DNA of 14,891 nt from JBHIER01 sp046760705 [NCBI: bacterium] (GTDB lineage: Bacteria > JBHIER01 > G020348925). Numbering within the stretch: the first letter of the stretch is position 1; every line of letters begins with the position of its first letter. The DNA lies in contig JBHIER010000024.1 of assembly GCA_046760705.1 (NCBI GenBank), forward strand, positions 1 through 14,891, written 5' to 3'. The translations under genes and the position numbers were made by a program. Under the pieces are notes generated by a model, which made no database searches, was not told the origin of the DNA, and saw nothing but the letters and a program-made list of their open reading frames with translations. Positions 1-6,552 of this stretch are shown one piece after another.

Positions 1-394
1 TTGGTTGATTTCGCAGTCGTAGACACCTCTCAAGGCTCTTCAGCCGCCTTTTGGACAGATCGAGCACCAGTCTTGGGAGGATGTCCGTCTGAAGGAAGAG
101 AAAAAAGATCATGGTCAAGATCACCACTCAAAAGTCCGGTTATGGGTCGGAATGGCATCTTACTCAGACTTTCAAAAGAGGATTTGGCTGAATTCCCGGA
201 AACTATCGGAAAGATGTCTCTCAATTTTAGGGCAAAAGGCGACAAAAGTTGTATAAATGCGACATTTTTTGTATTGACAGGGGGTAGCGGGGTGTCTAAA
301 TTCAAGCGGTGACATGGGTCGCGAGGGTGAAAATTTTGGCCGGTCAGAGGTGGTTTGATGCAACGAATTGTCGGTGAAAGGATTGGTGTTCGTA
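1..394. other. No convincing gene; possible degraded tail
   Basis: Two overlapping forward frames are open here. One runs from position 1 to 312. The other is open from 23 to a TAA at 254-256 and gives a fairly natural-looking protein tail containing 'FGQIEHQSWEDVRLK', but it has no start codon with a ribosome site. A reverse frame is also open. I recognise none of the products, and three competing frames without family signal suggest remnants or non-coding DNA. The stretch may be the 5' flank and lost front half of the broken propeller gene that follows. Composition is unremarkable. Confidence 0.3.
274..302 (+). promoter_or_regulatory. Weak sigma70-like promoter candidate
   Basis: TTGACA at 274-279 is a perfect -35 hexamer. 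It is followed after exactly 17 bases by TAAATT at 297-302, which matches four of six -10 positions. It would read into the broken Asp-box gene and then the gene at 803. FCB bacteria often use different -10/-35 sequences, and a six-base match is easy to get by chance, so this is only a candidate. Confidence 0.25.
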
Positions 395-787
395 AAATGG
401 GGTTATACCAATTTCCCATTTCCCCCAAATGAAGTGGGAAGCATCAATTCCATCACCGAAACCCGCGACGGCACGCTGTGGGCCACCGGCTGGGTTCGTG
501 CTCACGGCGGTTATGTCCTCAAGAGCATCACGGCTGGAGCAGTATAGGACAGCACGAGAAGAATCATCATCGGCCCGGTACACGCAGTCAGGGGTTTGTG
601 ACTTACTTGAAGATGACGATGGCCGATTGTTTATTGGCTTCCAACCGGGCCCTGGCAGTGTGGTCTTTTGGTCCGCAGATGGTGGTCTAAGCTGGAAAAT
701 ACGGCTGTCCTTTCAGGGGGCCACGAGGTTCTCTGCCTTTTAAAGACAAGCGACGGCACAATCTATGCTGGGACCACTCCTAAATAG
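395..787 (+). pseudogene. Degraded Asp-box (BNR) propeller gene remnant
   Basis: Three pieces in different frames align in order with residues about 505-641 of the intact protein encoded at 10445-12583. Piece one (395-544) reads 'FPFPPNEVGSINSITETRDG' and then '...HGGYVLKS', against 'FPFPEAKSQGIYWITEG' and 'HGGYVLKS' in the intact copy. A TAG at 545-547 stands where the intact copy has Trp, consistent with TGG to TAG, after which 'GPVHAV' matches 'GDVHAV'. The frame then shifts near 590 to 'FQPGPGSVVFWSADGGLSW' (to 743), which contains the Asp-box S-x-D-G-G-x-S-W. It shifts again near 720 to 'SDGTIYAGTTPK' (725-787). The reading ends just where the intact protein continues into its dockerin, so the dockerin is lost. 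One nonsense and two frameshift lesions make this a true pseudogene; the 5' half cannot be recognised. Confidence 0.75.
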
Positions 788-802
788 ATTGGAGGTGTTA
801 TC

Positions 803-1315
803 ATGAGAAGAGTGATATTATTTTTGTTATTGCCTGTGGCCGTATTGGTTCTGGTCAGTAGCCAAGAACTCTGGGCATCTGACTTCTACCAGATTTGTGG
901 CGTTGTGTACGACAGATTCGGTAATCCAGCGATTCTTGCTTGTTGTAGGTTATATGGCCCTCCTGGCTCCACATTGCTTGAAACAGAATACACAAACGCA
1001 CAAGGAGACTTAACTATTCACTGGCATTATTGGTGGGAGCCAGGCACGTATACTTTGAAAATAAGCCTTGATGGTTGGTGCACTAGCTACCAATTCTGGT
1101 GGGCAAATGACCGCGATATAGTCAGGGATTACGAGCTAACAACACGATGCAGCAGTGGCTGTCCCTACGTCTATGTCTGGGATGGAATAGACTGGACTGA
1201 GGACAACAATATCTTGCCTGCCTCTGAGGACACAACCAGATCAGAGCTGGATGTCACCGATTACTACAAGATGGAGCAGCCGCTGGTAGCTGAGGACGGG
1301 GAGTATCGCCAATAA
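803..1315 (+). CDS. Secreted protein with carboxypeptidase-regulatory-like domain, 5' part of a split gene
   Basis: The ATG at 803 is preceded by a strong ribosome site, GGAGGTG at 791-797. Residues 1-26 form a signal peptide: basic MRR, a long Leu/Val core, then a small-residue site near 'LWA-SD'. Residues about 30-90 ('ICGVVYDRFGNPA...' to 'GTYTLKISLDG') look like the carboxypeptidase-regulatory beta-sandwich found in many surface proteins. Residues about 125-170 ('CPYVYVWDGIDWTEDNNIL', '...DYYKMEQPLVAEDGEYR') match a module common in large exported FCB proteins. The frame then stops at TAA 1313-1315, while the +1 frame, open from 1290, carries on the same protein to 2237. This is therefore the front of a broken gene of about 478 codons. 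The lesion lies between 1290 and 1312. No molecular function can be assigned. Confidence 0.7.
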   Translation: MRRVILFLLLPVAVLVLVSSQELWASDFYQICGVVYDRFGNPAILACCRLYGPPGSTLLETEYTNAQGDLTIHWHYWWEPGTYTLKISLDGWCTSYQFWWANDRDIVRDYELTTRCSSGCPYVYVWDGIDWTEDNNILPASEDTTRSELDVTDYYKMEQPLVAEDGEYRQ

Positions 1316-1421
1316 GAAACGAATCCTGCCTGTCTCTTGTGTCGATGATGAGGGAACCGATTGCCTGGGGTTAGTCAGTAGCAGAGATGGCGAATTCTTC
1401 GATGGATACCAGGCAGATTGG

Positions 1422-2237
1422 TTGGTTCTCGAGTTTGACAGGGTGATTGCCTCTCATCAGATCTACTTTGAGGGAGTAGCTGATCTGAAACCCCCTCCCC
1501 CTCCTCAAGAGGAATCGATTGTACTTCAGATAGAAAGTGAAGGCAGTTGGACGGACATCGATGTGTTGCCCCCCAGGGCGAACTGGTCAACAGAGCTGGT
1601 CGATCTGTCACCGTATCTTGAAAGTGTGGTTTATGATTTGAGGCTGCGGTTGTTTTGGACGTCCCACCACAAGTTAGATTATGTAGGATTGGCTCGACCG
1701 GAGCCGGTTCCCACTGTGGAGCGGGAATGCCAATTGGTGTCAGCAGTTCATTCAGAGGTGGGTTCAGTGACGGACAGATTGATTTCTGCGGACGAAAACT
1801 ATGCCGAGTTGATTCCGGGTGAGGAAATCGAACTCAGCTTCTCTCTTTCTGCACAGATTCCCGGTGTCAAGCGGGATTTTGTCTTAATTACCATAGGACA
1901 TTGCGTTACTGAAAGTCCTGGTGGCAGTTCGAAGATGTTGGGAGACGGGCAACACCCGTCAAGCTTCTGGCACACTCAGAACTACCCTAACCCCTTTAAT
2001 CCTGAAACAGAGATTAGCTACGGTCTTTCTGAGCCCTCTCATGTTAGGTTAGCAGTCTTCAACTTGATAGGTCAAAAAGTGAGAACCTTGGTGGACGAAC
2101 CCAAGGAGTCTGGATACTACACGGTAATCTGGAACGGAGGGGATGAATTTGGCGGAGATGTGGCCAGTGGTGTCTATTTTTGCCGGCTTCAGGCTGGAGA
2201 GTTTACGAGTTTGAGGAAGATGCTGTTGCTAAAATAG
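1422..2237 (+). CDS. 3' part of the split secreted protein, with T9SS-like C-terminal sorting domain
   Basis: The homologous reading extends back to about 1290, before the nominal TTG start at 1422, and there is no in-frame ATG or ribosome site, so this is the continuation of the gene at 803 rather than an independent one. It includes 'PVSCVDD' and 'DGEFFDGYQADWLVLEF' (about 1326-1434), then a beta-rich region with 'NWSTELVDLSPYL' and 'TSHHKLDYVGLARP', typical of exported FCB proteins. Residues about 183-271 of the listed frame are a FlgD-Ig-like tail: 'NYPNPFNPETEISY', 'NLIGQKVRTLVDE', 'GYYTVIWNG', 'ASGVYF', ending 'RKMLLLK'. In Bacteroidetes such tails direct secretion by the Por/T9SS machinery. 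Function otherwise unknown. It may still be made if ribosomes reinitiate, but more likely the gene is inactive or carries an assembly indel. Confidence 0.65.
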   Translation: MVLEFDRVIASHQIYFEGVADLKPPPPPQEESIVLQIESEGSWTDIDVLPPRANWSTELVDLSPYLESVVYDLRLRLFWTSHHKLDYVGLARPEPVPTVERECQLVSAVHSEVGSVTDRLISADENYAELIPGEEIELSFSLSAQIPGVKRDFVLITIGHCVTESPGGSSKMLGDGQHPSSFWHTQNYPNPFNPETEISYGLSEPSHVRLAVFNLIGQKVRTLVDEPKESGYYTVIWNGGDEFGGDVASGVYFCRLQAGEFTSLRKMLLLK

Positions 2238-2267
2238 AGTCAAAAAGATACAGAAAGAGGTGCTGTC

Positions 2268-3683
2268 ATGAAAAGGTGCTTGTTCATCCCACTGTTGCTC
2301 TATTCTTTTTCGCTGCCCATTATCAGATGTGAGGCCGTCGCCAGAGAGATGAACAAAAAGGTTGATTCTTATCTTCTATCCGTGGGAGAGCGACCTCCGC
2401 GTGACATCAAAATTCACAATATGGGGAACCTCTGGAGTGCGATCTCAAACTTCGGGAGCTACGGTGATTGCTGCTGGGAGTCGACAGGGAGACCGTCATG
2501 CGAATGGCCTGGCGGCTCAGGTAATCACTATCTCTTCGAGGGCAGTCTTTGGGTAGGCACCGTGGTTGGGGCAGATACCGCCGTCAGCTCATACTTCTTT
2601 TTTTGCCGGGACTGGTTGCCCAGCGAGGGAAGTACATTTGAGTTGGGACCCGGATTATCTGATCAGGACAGCTACACAGAATACGATGATCTTGAAGAAG
2701 ACCCTTTCCACAACCACATCCCTCTTGGAATCAAGGTTGCCCAGAGAGGTCTGAGCTGGAGCGCATCCGAATATGGCGACTTCATCATATTCGATTACAC
2801 TATACACAACATCGGACTTCGGGGTGATCTACAAAATGTCTACATCGGGTGGTGGTTCGACTTCGATGTCTCCAGTTGGGACACAACCGACTGTCATCGC
2901 GATGACCTGGTCGATTATGACATCGATCGGGCCATGTCCTATATGTACGATGCCGACGACCCAGAGACACCAGAAGAGGATACCGGCGAAAATGGCCGCT
3001 GCACCGGATACGTGGGGATCAGATTGCTTCGTGGGGAACCTTTCTCCCACGCCTGGTGGCCCAATCCGGACGATCCTGGTACAGATTTGGAGCAATACGA
3101 GTACATGGCCGCGATACATCCCTCGATGCGAGGGGAGCATTTTATGCCCAATCCTACCGACTGGGGACTGCCTCCTTCCGATTACCGGGTGCTCCTGTCA
3201 GCCGGACCGTACAATATAGACTCTGGAGACACACTGCAGTTGGCCACCGGGCTGGTTATTGGCGAAGGGTTGGAAGGGCTTGGGGTCAATGCGGACCGTA
3301 TGAAGGATTTATACGATTCGCTTCATGCTGTCACCAATGTTGACTTCCCTCATCCTACACCATCTGTTCCCGAAGAGTTTGCACTTTCCCAAAACTATCC
3401 CAACCCGTTTAATCCGTATACAGAGATCAGATACCAGATACCAGCCCCGTCCCGAGACGGGATCGGGAATCTCAGATCGCCCGTCCACACCACCCTCAAG
3501 ATTTACAATCTTCTGGGGCAGGAGGTGAGGACTTTGGTGGATGAGGCTAAGGAAGCGGGATATTACACCGTCCGCTGGGACGGCAGAGACAGCGCAGGTA
3601 ACGAGGTGGCCAGTGGGATATACTTCTATCGGATTGAAGCTGGACAATTTCAGAAGACCAAGCGCATGCTGTTGGTCAAGTGA
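2268..3683 (+). CDS. Secreted protein with T9SS-like C-terminal sorting domain, function unknown
   Basis: The ATG at 2268 follows an AGAGG site and lies 30 bases after the preceding stop, so it is probably co-transcribed with the 803-2237 gene. Residues 1-23 are a signal peptide (MKRCLFIPLLLYSFSLP...). Residues about 45-360 are a large beta-rich extracellular domain starting 'HNMGNLWSAISNFGSYGD' and including 'NIGLRGDLQNVYIGWWFDFDV' and many Asp-rich turns. I know this style from hypothetical proteins of FCB candidate phyla but cannot name an activity. Residues about 367-471 are the tail: 'NYPNPFNPYTEIRY', 'TLKIYNLLGQEVRTLVDE', 'GYYTVRWDG', 'ASGIYFYRIEAG', 'KRMLLVK'. Against the tail at 2237 it has about ten extra residues ('RDGIGNLRSP') encoded by a palindromic DNA stretch. 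It is the last gene before a strong terminator. Confidence 0.85.
   Translation: MKRCLFIPLLLYSFSLPIIRCEAVAREMNKKVDSYLLSVGERPPRDIKIHNMGNLWSAISNFGSYGDCCWESTGRPSCEWPGGSGNHYLFEGSLWVGTVVGADTAVSSYFFFCRDWLPSEGSTFELGPGLSDQDSYTEYDDLEEDPFHNHIPLGIKVAQRGLSWSASEYGDFIIFDYTIHNIGLRGDLQNVYIGWWFDFDVSSWDTTDCHRDDLVDYDIDRAMSYMYDADDPETPEEDTGENGRCTGYVGIRLLRGEPFSHAWWPNPDDPGTDLEQYEYMAAIHPSMRGEHFMPNPTDWGLPPSDYRVLLSAGPYNIDSGDTLQLATGLVIGEGLEGLGVNADRMKDLYDSLHAVTNVDFPHPTPSVPEEFALSQNYPNPFNPYTEIRYQIPAPSRDGIGNLRSPVHTTLKIYNLLGQEVRTLVDEAKEAGYYTVRWDGRDSAGNEVASGIYFYRIEAGQFQKTKRMLLVK
3446..3468. repeat. Palindromic element inside the sorting-domain code
   Basis: CCCGTC (3446-3451) pairs with GACGGG (3456-3461) around the loop CCGA. 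TCCCGA (3450-3455) can alternatively pair with TCGGGA (3463-3468). The element encodes residues 'SRDGIGN', which sit in a loop absent from the related tail of the gene ending at 2237. This looks like a small palindromic repeat inserted in frame, but the window holds no second copy. Confidence 0.5.
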
Positions 3684-3710
3684 TCGGCAATCTCCATACT
3701 TGGAGCTCGA

Positions 3711-3747
3711 AAAGCCACTGAGTTTCTCCGCACTCGGTGGCTTTTTT
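3711..3747 (+). terminator. Rho-independent terminator
   Basis: The left arm AAAGCCACTGAG (3711-3722) pairs over 12 bp with CTCGGTGGCTTT (3733-3744), with one G-T pair and a 10-base loop, followed by a T-run to 3747. It starts 27 bases after the stop of the 2268 gene and separates the T9SS-tail genes from the dockerin operon. Confidence 0.9.
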
Positions 3748-3759
3748 ATTCCAAAAAAG

Positions 3760-3788
3760 TTGACTGAAGAAAGTTATTATTGTATTTT
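3760..3788 (+). promoter_or_regulatory. Sigma70-like promoter candidate
   Basis: TTGACT (3760-3765, five of six -35 positions) and TATTTT (3783-3788, four of six -10 positions) are separated by exactly 17 bases in an AT-rich stretch just downstream of the terminator. Transcription from here would give a leader of about 275 bases before the 4072 start, passing through the inverted repeat. Confidence 0.35.
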
Positions 3789-3830
3789 AATGAGACACAT
3801 AATCTTAGGTTGGTACTTGCCCGTCTGTAT

Positions 3831-3863
3831 CTGTTGAAACTGTTCAGAAAGGAAATTCAACAG
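3831..3863. promoter_or_regulatory. Inverted repeat, possible activator-binding site
   Basis: CTGTTGAA (3831-3838) and TTCAACAG (3856-3863) are perfect reverse complements with 17 bases between them. Dyad elements 100-200 bases upstream of -24/-12 promoters are the usual binding sites of NtrC-family activators. That role is inferred from position; the repeat could instead form a hairpin in RNA made from the upstream promoter. Confidence 0.4.
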
Positions 3864-4016
3864 TGGGGCTGTTTTGACCCACCTTTCTGGGGGGTGAGAC
3901 GGAGAGAACTCAGTCGGAAAGAGATAGAGATAGATAGGCCGGCTTCATAACCCCGTATCTTATTGTGATTCAAAGTCTTGAAGGTCATTATGAATTTTGA
4001 TCTGTTTCTGAATTGC

Positions 4017-4033
4017 TTGGCATGAGATTTGCT
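4017..4033 (+). promoter_or_regulatory. Sigma54 (RpoN) -24/-12 promoter
   Basis: TTGGCATGAGATTTGCT matches the sigma54 consensus YTGGCACG-N4-TTGCW at 12 of 13 specified positions; the only miss is T for C at 4023. The GG at 4019-4020 and GC at 4031-4032 have the required spacing (-24 to -12). Transcription would start near 4044, 28 bases before the ATG at 4072 and just upstream of the GGGAG ribosome site (4058-4062). The placement is what a working promoter needs. Confidence 0.65.
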
Positions 4034-4071
4034 TTGAAATTGAGTATAAGAGAGATTGGGAGTAATTTCGC

Positions 4072-6528
4072 ATGTGCGAAGAGGTGACAGGGCGGAACGG
4101 AGTCATTTTCATTGTTGCAGTCACTTTGATGACCTTAACCCTTGTCGCTCCCGGACGCGTGGGTGAGGGAAGAGAAGGAGCCGGCACTCACGTCTCTTTC
4201 TCTCCGTGGTCAACGCATCAATTGAGCAGCTCTTCCTGTCATTTAGGCTCAGAGTTGTCAAGAATTGAGGACTGCGGGGTCGATGTCATTGCCGGACCGG
4301 ATGTCATGTGGCTGCCGGGAGGGAAAATTTGTATGTTCTTTCAAATCATGAACACCGACACTGTCCCAGACACCTTCTCCATTGAACTTCACGACCTCAA
4401 AGGTTGGTGGGATTGGCCTCCCCATGAAATTCTCCTGGATCCATTCATTTGGGAATGTTGTTACCTTGTGGGCAATTTTACTGAGTATATCCCCCCGGAG
4501 GCTCAGATCGGGGAGATCGACACCGTCTGGTGCTGCGCGACATCGCACACCGGCGCATCTGTTTTCGACTGCGATACCTTGACCATCGAGGTGGTCCCCA
4601 CACCCCCGAGCTTAGGTCGGGGCAATGTCAATTGCGACTGCACCGTCGACTGGAACGATGAGAACATGATGATGGACTTTGTATATAACAGTTGGCCAAT
4701 TCCACCGTATGGGGAGACCCTCGATGCCAATGATGATGGGGAGGTGAACATACTCGATCGTGCGGACTTGGTCAACTACATCTTGGGCACCCTGCCAACG
4801 TTGGCCCCGCCATCTCCCAATCGGGGCTACGATCCCACCCCAGACCCGGAACACCCCGGGGGATATCCCTGTCCCGCATTCCCGCCCTGGCCAGAGCCAC
4901 CGAGGTGGCCCCATGGGGAGGCGATCAATGTCCTGGTTTCTATGGCCACCGACGATCAGACCGAACCTCAGATTGTGAGCGATGATGAGGGCAACTCCAT
5001 CGTCGTCTGGGAGGATTATCGGAAGGGCGAATGGCTGGAGGGGGATATCCGTCACCCCCGAGCCGTGTACGCGCAGCGAATTTACGCCGATGGAGTTCTG
5101 GATACAACGGAGTATGTGGACGGGGCATGGATAGGCCGTCCAGCCTATGAGGACAGCGCCGTGAACTTAGAGGTCTCATGGGCGGCCGAGGGCCGGGGCC
5201 ATCCGCAGATTATGAGTGCTGGTGACGGCTGGGTGATCGTTGTTTGGGAGGACCATCGGTACGGCCACTGGGACATCTATGCTGCCCTGGTCTCATCCCA
5301 CGGCGTCCGGCAGTGGGAGACACAGGTCTGTGGTGACGGCTGCGACCAGCGTTATCCACAAATTGTCCCGGACGGCAGTGGGGGAGCCATCATCGCCTGG
5401 CAGGATGATCGCCACGGCGATCTGGATATCTACGCCCAGCACGTGCGGAGTGATGGAGCTCCAGACCCCGGGTGGCCGACAGGCGGCAGGGCCATCTGTA
5501 CGGCCACGGGCGATCAATGGTCTCTGGCCATGGCCACGGATGGAGAGGGTGGGGCCATCATTGCCTGGCAGGACGATCGACCCGGGGACTCCGACATCTA
5601 TGTTCAGAGGGTGTTGGGCAACGGCCAGGTAGATCCTCGCTGGCCAGCAGACGGCCTGGGTGTGTGTACAGAGGCGTACTCTCAAAGGAATCCGACGCTG
5701 GTGAGTGACGATGATGCTGGCGCCATCATTGCCTGGGATGACTTTCGCGGTGGTAATGACCGGGACATCTACATTCAGCGCGTCAATGGGGACGGGTGGC
5801 CCCAGGGGAGGCCCTTGTGCACGGCCCAGAACGATCAATGGGGCCCTGTCATCGCCACCGACGGCAGCCGTGGCGCGTTCGTCGCCTGGCAAGATTCTCG
5901 TTATGGCGACTGGGACATTTACCTCCAGCGGGTGGACAGAGACGGGCAAATTCCCCCTTGCTGGCCAACAGATGGGATGCCCGTCTGCACTGAAGAGGGC
6001 GATCAAACCCGGCCCGATATAGTCTACGATCACAGGTTCGGTGCCCTCGTCACCTGGCAGGATTTCCGCAACACCACCCACTGGGACATCTATATCCAAC
6101 GGGCAGACGGCGATGGCAGGATTCCCACGGATTGGCCGGCGAACGGGAGGTCCGTCAGCACCGCCTCCGGAGACCAACAGCACCCTGCTCTGACAAGCTT
6201 CGTGGCACCAGACGTGGGGGGCGATTGGATCAACGCGGTCATCGTCTGGCACGATAATCGAAACGGAGCATATACAGACATTTACGCTTATCGGGTGAAA
6301 ACGTTTGTATTCCCGTGTGAACCCCTGGGTGATGTTACCAGTGACGGTGATATCAATGTGCTGGACGCAGTTGCGGCGGTGACCGAGGTCTTAACCCCGT
6401 GCACATTGGTGTCGGATGCCAAATGCAGAGCCGACTGCAACCAGGACGGTGGCGTCGATGTTTTAGACGTGGTGGGGATAGTGAACGTCATTTTAGGCAT
6501 CGGTGCCTGTCCGCCTGTTCCAGAGTGA
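4072..6528 (+). CDS. Secreted repeat beta-propeller protein with internal and C-terminal dockerin-like domains
   Basis: Residues about 8-35 are a hydrophobic export signal; the ATG at 4072 has GGGAG nine bases upstream, and a GTG at 4084 would give a more typical signal. Residues about 60-175 are a Cys-containing beta domain. Residues 184-240 look like a divergent dockerin: 'GNVNCDCTVDWND', then 'DANDDGEVNILDRADLVNYIL'. After a Pro-rich linker (240-285), residues about 295-745 hold eight repeats of 50-80 residues built on 'DQ..P.IV.DG.GGAIIAWQDDR.GD.DIY.QRV..DG', most likely one beta-propeller. Residues 753-813 are a dockerin: 'GDVTSDGDINVLD' and 'CRADCNQDGGVDVLDVVGIV', ending 'GIGAC'. Dockerins bind Ca2+ through D-x-N/D-x-D-G-x-I-x-x-x-D loops and usually dock on cohesins. 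First gene of the operon behind the sigma54-type promoter. Probably a non-enzymatic binding or structural protein; the ligand is unknown. Confidence 0.8.
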   Translation: MCEEVTGRNGVIFIVAVTLMTLTLVAPGRVGEGREGAGTHVSFSPWSTHQLSSSSCHLGSELSRIEDCGVDVIAGPDVMWLPGGKICMFFQIMNTDTVPDTFSIELHDLKGWWDWPPHEILLDPFIWECCYLVGNFTEYIPPEAQIGEIDTVWCCATSHTGASVFDCDTLTIEVVPTPPSLGRGNVNCDCTVDWNDENMMMDFVYNSWPIPPYGETLDANDDGEVNILDRADLVNYILGTLPTLAPPSPNRGYDPTPDPEHPGGYPCPAFPPWPEPPRWPHGEAINVLVSMATDDQTEPQIVSDDEGNSIVVWEDYRKGEWLEGDIRHPRAVYAQRIYADGVLDTTEYVDGAWIGRPAYEDSAVNLEVSWAAEGRGHPQIMSAGDGWVIVVWEDHRYGHWDIYAALVSSHGVRQWETQVCGDGCDQRYPQIVPDGSGGAIIAWQDDRHGDLDIYAQHVRSDGAPDPGWPTGGRAICTATGDQWSLAMATDGEGGAIIAWQDDRPGDSDIYVQRVLGNGQVDPRWPADGLGVCTEAYSQRNPTLVSDDDAGAIIAWDDFRGGNDRDIYIQRVNGDGWPQGRPLCTAQNDQWGPVIATDGSRGAFVAWQDSRYGDWDIYLQRVDRDGQIPPCWPTDGMPVCTEEGDQTRPDIVYDHRFGALVTWQDFRNTTHWDIYIQRADGDGRIPTDWPANGRSVSTASGDQQHPALTSFVAPDVGGDWINAVIVWHDNRNGAYTDIYAYRVKTFVFPCEPLGDVTSDGDINVLDAVAAVTEVLTPCTLVSDAKCRADCNQDGGVDVLDVVGIVNVILGIGACPPVPE
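4954..6294 (+). repeat. Eight tandem propeller-blade repeats in coding DNA
   Basis: The units begin at or near 'DQ' and carry W-[EQD]-D-x-R and D-I-Y-x-Q-R. Units 3 to 7 are closest to each other and share runs such as 'GGAIIAWQDDR', while unit 1 has a long insert and unit 8 is closed by 'VIVWHDNRNGAYTDIYAYRV'. The similarity is visible in the DNA (repeats of 'gccatcat.gcctgg.a.ga'), which suggests fairly recent internal amplification of the middle blades. Confidence 0.75.
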
Positions 6529-6552
6529 AGCAGTTTCACAAGGGGGTAAGCG

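Larger units (their letters stand above)
3750..4071 (+). other. Intergenic regulatory region ahead of the dockerin operon
   Basis: These 320 bases hold no credible gene. They contain a sigma70-like promoter candidate (3760-3788), an 8-bp inverted repeat (3831-3863), a weaker GTGGG/CCCAC repeat (3863-3867 and 3878-3882), a short purine-rich run with repeated 'gatag' units near 3920-3938, and a sigma54-type promoter (4017-4033). The distance of the inverted repeat from the sigma54 site, about 155-185 bases, suits an activator-binding site. Confidence 0.55.

Noticed and set aside
1-312. 103-residue forward open frame starting with TTG at the window edge
   Set aside because: A second forward frame (23-256) is equally open, no ribosome site or family match is visible, and the following gene is a pseudogene.
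1301-1315. Programmed frameshifting as the explanation of the split 803-2237 gene
   Set aside because: No slippery heptamer, internal Shine-Dalgarno stimulator or stable downstream structure is apparent.
1323-1338. CCTGCCTGT near the frame break, also present at the edge of the 8776 palindrome
   Set aside because: Only nine bases are shared and there is no pairing arm at 1323, so it is not evidence that the palindrome caused the frame break.
3863-3899. GTGGG/CCCAC and CACC/GGTG pairings as a possible terminator or riboswitch
   Set aside because: The stems are only four to five base pairs, compete with each other and have no T-run; too weak to call.
5293-6252. 319-residue reverse-strand open frame
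   Set aside because: It lies exactly opposite the tandem propeller repeats; its length comes from the repeated codon pattern of the forward gene, and it has no ribosome site or known motif.
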